A stretch of DNA of 64,000 bases from Ptiloglossa arizonensis (lineage: Eukaryota; Arthropoda; Insecta; Hymenoptera; Colletidae), in contig NC_135048.1 in the NCBI RefSeq assembly GCF_051014685.1, positions 23,206,543 to 23,270,542 on the forward strand. The letters are read 5' to 3'. The number at the start of each line of letters is the position of its first letter. Within the stretch, counting starts at the first letter, position 1. Shown piece after piece: positions 40,149-54,400 of this stretch. The notes beneath the pieces are model-generated. The model saw nothing but the letters and a program-made list of their open reading frames with translations. It did no database searches and had not been told where the DNA came from. Both the position numbers and the translations under genes were made by a program.

Positions 40149-42049
40149 AAAGTAACCACATATACGTTAGGGTTAATGACGTAACTCTGAAGATGATTCG
40201 AAAGCAGGTAGTCGGTCGGCAATTGAATATCGGATATTATTTTATACAATTGTACGATGATTTTTCTTAAAAAATTTATACAAGTAACGAGATCATTGTA
40301 ATTCTATACGCATCGAGTTACCTACGAACGAAATTAAACGAGTTAATAAATACATAGTAACAAAGTTTTTAAATATACATTAATGTATTTCCAAGTTACA
40401 ATTCAAACCCTAATATTCTCCAGAGAGTCGCGAACCCTTTAGAATCGTAAACTTCCCTCAAAAGGTGTGAGAACCATTAAACTATTACGAACATACGATT
40501 CCTAGTATAATCACCTTTCGTTGTACCGTTAATTATTTCTCAAATTTTGTATCTTCGATTAGATATCTCGAGGAGAATAACCGTGTATTCGGATTACACA
40601 GATAAAAAGAAAAGAAACACCGTACACGTCTCCTATTACCAAATAGTACACGCTGTACTCCGTGAAACGTAACTCTTACGTTAACTAAATTAAAAGAGAA
40701 AAAGTCACGACTCAATGAGAATTGTTCCTGTTATTACATTTAATTATCTATACGTATATATACACCACCGTTGGTCTTAGGAATCAGGGAAATATTTACG
40801 TCTACGATTAAACTTGCACGATGAAGCTCGTGCTCGGGACAAAATGGACAGCTACTCTTCGACCAATTAAACACGATTCGTGTCACGATCTAGACCTAGC
40901 GAACGCGGCGCATTCTTCGTATATGTAACGTCGACGTACAGTTCTTTACTCGGCTAACGAGATCAACGAAACCGGTCGCGACGTTTCTTGCACCAGGGAC
41001 ACCGGTAGGTTTCCGCGTTGGCCGCATCCGCGAACTTTCCTAACTTTCATTTTCTAATACGTACGAGCTACTTCTAATACCGGCCACTACCCGCCATTCA
41101 TTATTCATCGTTATGCTCCCCGGTGATTCCATAACACGCTCGAGACGCGTGTGTACGCACGTATCCCGTGCCCACAATTACGAAATATGAGGGTCAAGTT
41201 AGACCAGCAGGCTCGAATTCATTCTAAACGATTTTCCTCGCCCGGTTTCCTTCGATAGTCGCTCTAAAAACGTTCGTTTATTTCGCTTTCTACATAATCG
41301 AACGTATCTCTCGATCGAAACGACCGAGACTCTTTATTCGTTTGGTGGCTTTCGACCATCCATCGTTTCTTCGTCCCTTTAGGTGGGAGTCGACGTTGGT
41401 ATCGAGAAACGATATCTACAGGGTGTTTGATTTTAACAAACGAACATACGAGAGAATTTATTGCTTTCGGTGTTTCATTCGATAAATTCAACGGTTAAGT
41501 AATACCCGAAACGATACGGCAGATTGGGTGTTCGATTGTGCTTTATTATTATGATAATAAACTTTGGAAGATCGAGATTGATATATTTTCCAAATGTATC
41601 AATTTTCGATGGGAATAGGTTAATATTCTTTTGGGGAACACAACAAGTTGTGTTACATTTTAGATATTTGTTATCGTTAATGATTATATTCGTATATATT
41701 TATATATAATTGTTGAAATAAATCAATTTTATATACAAAAAAAAAACATTATAAAATACTCCACTTAATGTGTTCGTATTTAGTGAGGTTAAAAATTTGT
41801 CTTACCCCTCTTGAATTGGAAGTCTCCTTCTCATAGGTACTCGTGGGTACTTCAGTTGATGTTTAAAAACACATGCATATATATATAAAGACCCTATATA
41901 TACATAAGGCACGAATTTTTTTCGTCGATTCGAGAACTCAAGGGGGTTTAAAGGGGGCTTAAAGGGGACCCTTCTGCTCCAATCATTCGTTATTCAAGTG
42001 TTATCATTTTAGAATAATCCCATGTTACCATTATATTTACAATCCGGAA

Positions 42050-42840
42050 TGATCAGATCACTTCCTCCGAAATTACCAGATCACTCTCTCCCCCTTAAAA
42101 TTGAATTTCCCAAGAATTACCAGATCACCACCTTCTTCTAAAATATAATTTTGTAAGAATTACTAGACCATTCTATTTCCACTAAAATTCAATTTCCCAA
42201 GAATTACCCGACCACTCTCTCCCTTTAAAATTGAATTTTCCAAGAATTACTAGACCACTCTCTCCTCCTGAAATTTAATTTTCTAAAAATTACTCGATCA
42301 CTCTCTCTCCTTAAAATTTAATTTCCCAAGACCACTCTCTCCCCCTAAAATTTAATTTTCTAAGAATCACCAGACCACTCTCTCCCTTTCAAATTTAATT
42401 TCCCAAGAATCACCAGACCATTCTCTTCCCCTAAAATTTAATTTTCCAAAAATTACCCGATCACTCTCTCTCCTTAAAATTTAATTTTCCAAAAATTACC
42501 AGACCACTCTCTCCCTTTCAAATTTAATTTCCCAAGAATCACCAGACCATTCTCTTCCCCTAAAATTTAATTTTCCAAAAATTACCCGATCACTCTCTCC
42601 CCTTAAAATTTAATTTTCCAAAAATTACCAGACCACTCTCTCCCCCTAAAATTTAATTTCCCAAGAATCACCAGACCATTCTCTTCCCCCAAAATTTAAT
42701 TTTCCAAAAATTACCCGATCACTCTCTCTCCTTAAAATTTAATTTTCCAAAAATTACCAGACCACTCTCTTCCCCTAAAATTTAATTCCCCAAGAATCAC
42801 CAAACGACTCCCTCTCCCTAAAATTAAATTTTCCAATTCA
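42050..42840. repeat. About 43-bp minisatellite, roughly 18 copies
   Basis: Repeats of a C/T-rich and A/T-rich unit built around accactctctcccc, taaaatttaattttcc and aagaatt. Copies vary by several bases and short indels. It is strongly strand-asymmetric, with pyrimidine runs on the plus strand. Confidence 0.88.
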
Positions 42841-43335
42841 AACTTACCAAATCACTCCCTTCCCCCTTAAATCGAGAACCCTCCGCGTCACGCTCCTCGC
42901 TATACGTTCCACGCTTACGCAAACCGCGGCATTAGTATTCCCTCGCATTGTTACAGGCTGGCTTCCCGTCGGGATATAGAAAATAACGAGAACGTCAACA
43001 GCGTCACATAACGATCGCCTTATACGGACCCCCGTCACGAAGCCGTGCATCGTTGTTCCTATTAATTTGAATCTTCACGTAGGCAATTTTCACTCGGCCA
43101 GCGCACCTACCTTATCTCCTCGATCTTCGATAGACCCCGTGGATGCTCCTCATTGTCTCGCGTTCTCGTCCTCCGTTACGGGATAGGTGTCTTCCCTGTT
43201 GGGGGACGAAGGAAAAGCGGTCGTGACCGCTATTTGGCCATCGCCCAGGATTGGAAGCAGCGAAAGTCCATTGAGCTCGACCAAGACAACGACGATACGC
43301 TTCTTCCCACTGTGATGTGTCACCGGCCGATGCCC

Positions 43336-43380
43336 TATAAATACTTATGGGGGTCACCGATAGCGAGCAAACGCAGTTTT
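43336..43380 (+). promoter_or_regulatory. TATA box of the plus-strand cuticle-like gene
   Basis: TATAAATA begins at 43336 inside a GC-richer stretch, and an initiator-like cagttt follows at 43374. The ATG is at 43437. The TATA to Inr distance is slightly long, so the exact start is uncertain. Confidence 0.5.
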
Positions 43381-43436
43381 CCTTCGACGCTGTCCAGTGG
43401 CAGCTAGGACTTTGGGGAGCCTCCCTCAAAGCGATC

Positions 43437-45902
<2,466 letters not shown>

Positions 45903-46069
45903 ACATCGATTTCGATCGTACGGTCCCCTTCTCTAGACGCTGCTTCGTTCACGTGTTTTCGCTCGACTCTTCGAGGTACAGTGAGTTGAAAAATGTCCTT
46001 AGATTTTTAATACACGGGTACGGGCCGTGGGATATTTTATACGGTGGGTCGAGGAATCAAAGTAACGTG

Positions 46070-46770
46070 AGTCTCACGGTGGAATATTTTTCAAGTCGAA
46101 GAATCAAAGTAACGCGAGTTGCATAACGAGATAGTTTTTGGTACATAATGGAAAATTGAAGTAACATAAGTTGCACGGTGGAATATTTTTCACGTCGAAG
46201 AAAAAAAAGTAACGCGAGTTGCATAATGAGATATTTTTTGGTACATAATGGAAAATTGAAGTAACGTAATTTGCACGGTGGAATATAGTATTTTTCACGT
46301 CGAAGAAAAAAAAGTAACGCGAGTTGCATAGCGAGATATTTTTTGGTACATAATGGAAAATTGAAGTAACGTAATTTGCACGATGGAATATTTTTCACGT
46401 CGAAGAATCAAAGTAACGCGAGTTGCATAACGAGATATTTTTCGGTACATAATGGAAAATTGAAGCAACGTAATTTGCACGATGGAATATTTTTCACGTC
46501 GAAGAAAAAAAAATAACGCGAGTTGCATAACGAAATAATTTTCAATTAACGTAATGGAAGATTACGGTAGGGTCGTTTTCAACCTATCGTGAAAAATTAA
46601 AGTAACACAAGTTGCACGTTGGGATATTTTTCAATTCACCGTGAAAAATTACACTAACGCAAATTACCCGGTGGGATATTTTTCAATTCACGATGAAAGA
46701 TTAAAGTAGCACAAGTTGCACGTTGAAATAATTTTCAACTCACCATGGACTATTAAAATAACACAAGTTG
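46070..46770. repeat. About 104-bp repeat, 5 good copies plus decayed ones
   Basis: The block ggtggaatatttttcacgtc, agtaacgcgagttgcataa, gagatatttttt and aatggaaaattgaagtaac recurs about every 100-106 bp up to about 46530, then continues as diverged copies. It starts soon after the stop of the Val-Pro gene. Confidence 0.85.
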
Positions 46771-48889
46771 CACGGTGGGACTGTTAATATTTCACCTCGT
46801 AATTAAGTATCTAAACGATCCGTTTCTTTTCGTGTCGGTTATTTTGTCTGATTTTAAGTGTTTAACAACCGTGCCTCGAAGAGTTAAACGTTTCTCTACA
46901 GATTTCGATACTAGTCTGTTTTATTAAGGAGACTTTTCCGCTGGTCTGTCGCACGTGATGGCTACTTGATCATTTTTTGATAACTGGATCGTGAAGAGTG
47001 GGTGGACGAGTCTCTGTTAGAAATACTTATTGTAGAAGTTATGTAAGGTTGTGTCTACCAACCGAGAGTTTTATACTAATGAATTTAATAAATTAATTTC
47101 GCACATACCTTTGTATGAAATTTTTTGTCTAATTATAGTATAGTTTCGTAGGTCAATTTTCAGACGAATTTCGTCTTAATATTTCGGTGACGAATTTTGA
47201 TGGTCGTCAATTTGTATAACAATCCAAAAATCGATTTCTTGGATCCTATAGACTAGAGTACCCCAATAGTGTCACAGTACGCCCTTGGTGGCGATATATC
47301 ACTGGTGCACGTATAATTCACGTAAATAGATCGTCACACTTGGAAGTGTCTCATGTGGAAAACACTTACGTCAATTGAAGCGTAAAGGTCAACTTTACAA
47401 CATATCGGTCGCCTTGCATTTTTAACGGTATCAGTCGTAACTGGATGCCATTTTCCACTTTGTAAGGTCCAAACATTCGACCTTATCGTGTCTTTTATTT
47501 TTTTATTTCAGACAAATGAAATGCAAAGATCTTTAATATGAAAAACTTTGGGTGAATTTTATCCGTATCTTATTTATTTAATCGAAATTTATTGTAACGT
47601 TTTCACCTGTAATTTTTGTCCCCTATGATACACAATATTGTAATCTATTAATATAATCGTGCCATATATATTAAACAAAATATTATAATAGTTATTACAC
47701 TTACAGAAATTACAATGAATTTTTATAGTTCTCCACGAGCAAACAATTATCCTATCGATATGTATTATATTTACGTACAAATTTCAATTATTATCGACGT
47801 AATCGTGAATCGTAACTATCATTGTCATTACAAATTGATCGTTCACGAGTCGTTGATTTTCCACTTTTTACTCTATCGGGTTCATCAATTTTCCATAAAC
47901 GAACGCTAGAGACACGTTATTACTTTAACGATACAACGTAATTATACTCTATTTGAGATAATGAGATATCCAGTTTTTTTTTGCTCGGAGTATAATTAAG
48001 GAGGCGGATAAAAATGTAACTATACTCCAGTAGTATATAAGTTGGATAAAAATAATTCTGTATTAAATGCATAGTACGATTGCTTTCATTCTTCATGTAA
48101 AGTAATTTTCCAGGAATTCTTTAGAAACGTGATATAATCTTTTCGAGCAATTTATTTACGTACGATTCAGCTGAAAATGTTTGGAAAGACGTTACAGATT
48201 TTTAAAGATTCCTCGTTTTTAAATTTAATAAAAAATGTTTTGAATAAAAATTGATAGATATTTCGGATGACGTTACACATTGATTATATAGTGGAGTTTT
48301 TTTCTTTTTTACGAACTTGTTGAATTTTATATATTCCAAACATTATTCGCCGCTATTTTACACTCGTGTAATTCGATAGTATCTAGGCATATAAATTTTG
48401 TAGTTCTTAACCGCGTTGTAAGTATGGTTAATAGCGTAAAAGTTCCCGATTCGAACGTGTTTCAGTAAGACATATCTATAGTAACCTCATATTTAATACA
48501 TTCTTCAGCACCTTTGCGTTCGATAGGCGTTACACTTGACACCAAAGAAAGGCACACTGTCTCAAGAATAAATCCATAACAGTTCAAACTTGAGAGAAAA
48601 GCATTATTCTATACGTGAAAACAAACAAGTTATATTTCTTAAAAAATCGGTTGGGAAACGTACAAAATTTGAAACTTTCCCGATCGATTTTGTTTCTGTT
48701 TCCTTCAAGATGTAATACACATACACACACAATATCCAAATACTTGATCAGTGTGCAAAATAATCCATCACTTGAGTATATTCAAATATTCATATGTTCA
48801 TATACGTCCAAGTGACTGAATATTCATAGCATCCAATCAATGTGATATGGTGTGCACGTGTGATGAATTATTCGAGTAATAATATTCGA

Positions 48890-49560
48890 CCGATGATATT
48901 CAAATACTCATCAAGTATTCAAGTAGCCAAATATCTGAATACTCAAATATCCAAATATTTGAATATTTGAATATTTGAATACTTGTATAATGATACTAGA
49001 ATACACAAATGTTCGAGTACCCAGCTACTCTAAAATCTAGATATTTCAATAACGGTATTCCAATACTCGAATATTCGAACAATAAGATTCATATACCTGT
49101 AAAATATTCGAGTAACGATATTCGAATATTCGAACAATAAGATTCATATACCTGTAAAATATTCGAGTAACGATATTCGAATATTCGAACAATAAGATTC
49201 ATATACCTGTAAAATATTCGAGTAACGATATTCGAATACTCGAACAGTAACATTCAAATACCAATATTAAATACTCGAGTAACGATATTCGAATACTCGA
49301 ACAGTAACATTCAAATACCAATATTAAATACTCGAGTAACGATATTCGAATACTCGAACAGTAACATTCAAATACCAATATTAAATACTCGAGTAACGAT
49401 ATTCGAATACTCGAACAGTAACATTCAAATACCAATATTAAATACCCGAGTAACGATATTCGAATACTCGAACAGTAACATTCAAATACCAATATCAAAT
49501 ACTCGAGTAACGATATTCGAATACTCGAATACTCGAATACTCGATTACTCGAAGTTCGTA
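48890..49560. repeat. 55-57-bp minisatellite of TATTCGAATACTCGA words
   Basis: The anchor cgagtaacgatattcgaat recurs at 55-bp steps (from 49109) and then 57-bp steps to about 49540, eight copies. It is preceded by irregular copies of the same words from about 48890. The 57-bp period yields a false 99-codon minus-strand ORF. Confidence 0.9.
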
Positions 49561-51406
49561 GAAATCAAATACCCGTAAAATATTCCGCTAGTTGTAGTAC
49601 TCCGGGCCGGAAATCGAACGCGAAATTGGTAAAAAAACGCGGCAATTCTTCTGTCACGTTCGTTCGATCGCGATCGTTGCGAAAATCGGCCAGATACGTG
49701 GTGATGCAGGAGTGGCGGCGTACGCAGGGGTGTCGTCGCGTCGCGACGCTGGACATTCGAAACGCGCAGTCCTCTGGCGGGAGCACACGAAGATTGACGG
49801 CCCAGGACGTGCGAGAGAGAGCCGGCTATCGACGTTGTTCACAAGGTGCGCGCGAAACGGTTACGTGTAAATACGTACTCTCGAAAAAGTGTGAAAATAA
49901 GAGGAAAGAAGAAAAGAAATAAACGACGAAAAGTAAAAAAGAACCGTATCGTAGAAATTAGAATTCGATTCGTGAATTCAGCGTGCTTTTAGAGGGGAGG
50001 GGAGCGGAGAACGCGACAAGTCGAGGGACGATCTCGAAGAATGTACTTGAAGCGAATCGCGCGCGACCTAGCCGGTCGTATCTTACATCGAAGCGTCAAC
50101 CTGACACTCTACTCGTCGATTTTTGGTCTTCTCTCGTTTCTAAATACCGGACGAAAAATACAAACGCTGCGTGCTACGAGCAAATGCAAGGTTTCCAGAA
50201 TTTCGTAAGAGAACGGAACCTCGCGATCGTTTTCTCGATGTGTGCTCGCGAGCTCTTATCGCGTATCTACGAGTTTTCCTAACCTCGTCGCGAAGAAATT
50301 CTTCTTCTATCGTTTGATACTCGTCGATTCTTCGTTTCGAGATTCAATTCGCGAGTTCTATGGCAGGTTATCGAATTTCTCGCGTAGCTACACCTTAAGA
50401 GCTCGACGGAGAGATTATCAATCGCATCTATTCGATATCCGAGTTCTTTTCGCGACGAGAAAATTTGGAAAATTAATTTCTTCGAAGAAGATTGTGAATT
50501 TAGGAGAAATACGAAATGTGATTGTTTTTACCACGTGTGCAGTTTATTTTTGTCGCGTTCGGCGGATCACGAGTTCGATTCGGCGTTACAAGTTTTACGA
50601 AATCTACTCGGTCCACTGTACGATATTTTGAACGATCTCGAAGGAACCGGTAATTTCTGTATTTCTTTTGCTCAAAATGTGGGTAAACGGAGTCGAGGCA
50701 TAGATTCTTTTACCATAATTATTTATTTCATTTGTTCCTCAATGTGTCGGCCATTTACCGATCCTCGTTTAGAATACAATACGATGTAAACTAAATAAGA
50801 CTTGAAAAAACATCTTGAGAGAAAAAAAATGATTTAATGGTTCCTTTACGTTCTGTCTTATAATTTTGCATATTATACTATACGTTAAAATCCGTGTTAC
50901 TTATAACGAATAATACACGACGATAGTCGAAACGAACCTACTCGAGCATATTATTTACACGTTTCGACCTCGATTCTAGGTTTTCTTCGATAAGTGAAAA
51001 ATTGATTCGTCCAGAAAGGTGTATGCAAAAATGAATTTTTCACGGACGAGAAGATCGTAAATAGTTCTCACGAGTGTTATACCGAATCTCGTAATTGCGC
51101 TCTTTAAACCGACGAATCTGCGCATTTGGTTTTACATTGTCCACGAAGGAAATGCCAAAGAACCAGTTATGTGTTTTGCACGGGAACAGAATCGATTTAT
51201 CGGAACGACTTCCACTCGAGACATTCGAAGAATCGCGAAATCGATCGAATGGACTTTACAAACTTTTCACCGGGTATATGAAAAAATATTTCCCCCTTTG
51301 TTTCGAGGCTCGATGTATTTTCGATTTCTTTCTCCCAATTTACCGAGCACGTTGTAAATCCCGAACACGTTATGAATACGTTTTGTGATTTTCCTAGTGC
51401 ATTACA

Positions 51407-54400
51407 ATGATGAAGCCCATGAAATTAGGAATCATCGGTGGCTGTATGCTCGCTTTTGGCGTTCTATTCTGTGCGGTGATTTTTCCTCCGTTTCTCAGGT
51501 CGCAGATCAAAAAGGTGAGCAGAAATCTATACATTAGGTTTTATCGAACGACAAAACTTATCGAACAGTACTGTTCAATGTAGTACTGTTCAATGTAGTA
51601 TTGTTTAATGTAGTACTGTTCAAAGTAGTACTGTTCAAAGCAGTACTGTTCAAAGTAGTACTATTCAATGTAGTATTGTTCAATGTAGTATTGTTCAATG
51701 TAGTACTGTTCAATGTAGTACTGTTCAATGTAGTACTGTTCGATATAGTACTGTTCAATGCAGTCCTGTTCAATGTAGTAATGTTCAATGTAGTACTCTT
51801 TAATGTAGTACTGTACGATGCAGTACTGTTCAATGTAGTACTGTTCAATGTAGTACTGTTCAATGTAGTACTATTCAGTGTAGTACTGTTCGATGTAGTA
51901 CTGTTCAATATAGTAATGTTCAATGTAGTATTGTTCAATGTAGTACTGTTCAGTGAAGTACTGTTCAATGTAGTACTGTTCAATGTAGTACTGTTCAATG
52001 TAGTACTATTCAGTGTAGTACTGTTCAATGTAGTACTGTTCAATGTAGTACTGTTCAATGTAGTACTATTCAATGTCGTTTTTATCAAACGACAAAACTT
52101 ATCGAACAACTTATTACTTACCATTAGAAACATTATAACTCTGAGCTGTCTACTATTGGCCCACGCGTGTAAAAATTACCATTTTTGTCATTATTCCAAT
52201 CCTCGGAAACCATTACCGAAAGAACAAAGGAGAATAAGGTGTAACCATTAACATTGAATTCTAAAATACTAATTGCATATATGTATATATGTGGGTTCCC
52301 TTTAATTCGCAACATGTAATGCAATTTTTTTACTCGAATATTTAATAGCCGGTAGTGCAATCAAGATGTTACATACGTTCTCACGTGCAATTGTAATCAT
52401 CTTCGCGATAAACACCTGCGAACGCCATTAGCATTACTTTCAATTTTTTCACAATCGTCTCTAACCCGCCATTATCTCGGTAGCAGAGCAGTACTTTTCT
52501 TTCTGTAATTGTCGCTTCATGTCGTGTCCATTGTGTTTTTCATTTGCTTTCAACTTTTCGTGAATGTTCCTATTGCTTATCATCGTGTCAACACTGGACT
52601 CTCGCACGTCAGCGACTTTTTTCCGCGATTCAGAAAACGACGAGATATAAAAATAATAGACATTTTTGTAAGGCACATCGATAAAGTGATCATTTATGAC
52701 ACGGTAACGCGTCATTTCGATAAATCGCGGTTTTCGACCAACGAATCGCGAAATTACGTGTTCCAAGGACACCGATGACACGATGACAAAAACGTAAAAA
52801 CGATGACACGACATCGCGTTTCCGTTTATGACTGAATCGACGAGTCGAAAAACAACATTTCGTGATATTTGAAAGAACAGATGCGTTCGTTACACTCAAG
52901 GGACAACCTGAAAAACTAGTATAGGATACTTCTTTCGCACTGTTCTCGATCCCAATGTGTAGGTATACTTTTTTAGATACAACCTAAAGATTATTTAGAA
53001 ATGGTTAATTTTTAACCTGTATCGTTCTCTGACTCGTCGATTCAATTTTATTAAATTTTCGAGCTTTTTGCTGTCAATCATTTTGGAGAAAATTAGAGGT
53101 ACGGGGGTGGGGAGAATTTATCTTTCTGTTCTCTGTCCTGGTTAAGTTATTGTAAGTGTACGTGTATATATTTTTACTGTTCGTCGACTGACCATAATGT
53201 CACAATAAAATGGAATTCCAAACTGAGAGATTTGAAATTCCAGCAAGTCGCGTTGAAAGATGGTTCCGAGATGCGCGAATTATGGTCGAATTTTCCCCTT
53301 CCGCTCGACTTCAAAATTTATCTCTTCAACGTGACGAATCCAGCCGAAATCACAGCAGGAGAGAAACCGATACTTCAAGAAGTGGGGCCATTTTTTTACG
53401 AGTAAGTGTTTTTCGATTTGGATACTTCGATGGAACAGTTACTATTTAAAGATTCGTTTATTCAATTATTCTCTATTTAACAACCTTTACAACGAGCCAC
53501 CGTGTTTAGAGCGATCTTTCGTAAGGAATTGTATTTTGAGAAAATGTGGTAAAAAGAGATTAATATTTTTACCTCTTCGAATAGGAATACCTTCTTTGAT
53601 TATAATCGGTGCCTATAGGGCCCTAACCCTTTGCCTACGATCGGTGCCTATAGGCCTTTAACCTTTTCGCTACGATCAGTGTCTATAAGTGTTCAGTCAA
53701 TTGATCGCGTGCGTCAAACGCCTATAGGCGTTCAACGAGTACGCATTCTCGATACGCGAGAAGATGTTCCGCACGCAGGGTAGGTTTCGCGTCAAGTGGT
53801 CCATAGTGAAAGGGTTGATGGCCATTGCGTCACGCGTGGTATTAGAAGATAGAGACTAAGAAGAGAAATGTAATAGAAATCGATGGATAAACGGTTCTCA
53901 CGGTAACTATTGTTTGTATCTGGACGCAATTGATATTTCCAGCGAGTACAAGCAGAAAGTGAATCTGATCGATCGAGAGGAGGACGACAGCGTCGAGTAT
54001 AATTTAAAAGCCACTTGGTACTTCAATCCTGCGCGAAGCAACGGCCTAACCGGTGAAGAGGAGCTCGTCGTGCCTCACGTTCTCATTCTCAGCGTGGTGA
54101 AAATCGCTCTGATGGAACAACCCGGGGCAATGGGGATCATCAGTGAGTGTGCATTATCTTCGTCACGTTTCGATTCTCCAAGCACATCGAATATATTCTC
54201 GTATTCGATCACAAGCGAAGGTCGACTTTACCTTACCCAAGAATACCTAAGGATTCTAAGGTGGGACGAGAGAAACGTTTTACTTATAGCTGACGAGCTA
54301 CTTGCACCTCGCCTTGGGGGACACAATCAATTGGTCACTGTAACGCGTTCTTTAACTTTTATACGGTTTTCTACTCTTTTTCACCATTTCTTCGCGCATC

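Larger units (their letters stand above)
37757..43330. other. Shared upstream DNA of the divergent cuticle-like pair
   Basis: No supported gene. It holds three minisatellites (listed separately) and a GC-richer part at about 40800-41400 without coding-like ORFs. ORFs at 38536-38880 and 42844-43480 lack domains. Regulatory elements for both flanking genes probably lie here. Confidence 0.4.
45903..51406. other. Intergenic DNA between the Val-Pro gene and the SNMP gene
   Basis: No supported gene. It contains two repeat arrays (listed separately). The segment 49600-51400 is richer in GC with short ORFs (for example 49626-49922 and 49983-50282) and probably carries promoter or 5' UTR exons of the SNMP gene; none shows a domain. 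Confidence 0.4.

Noticed and set aside
49199..49498. 99-codon ORF with ILVFECYCSSIRISLLEY repeats
   Set aside because: Translation of the 57-bp minisatellite.
50535..50640. Possible tRNA T-arm word (gagttcgattcggcg)
   Set aside because: No matching acceptor stem, D-arm or anticodon arm could be laid out around it.
51558..52251. Long ORFs of TTLNS and FNVVL repeats on opposite strands
   Set aside because: Both are translations of the 15-bp minisatellite in SNMP intron 1; no signal, domain or codon support.
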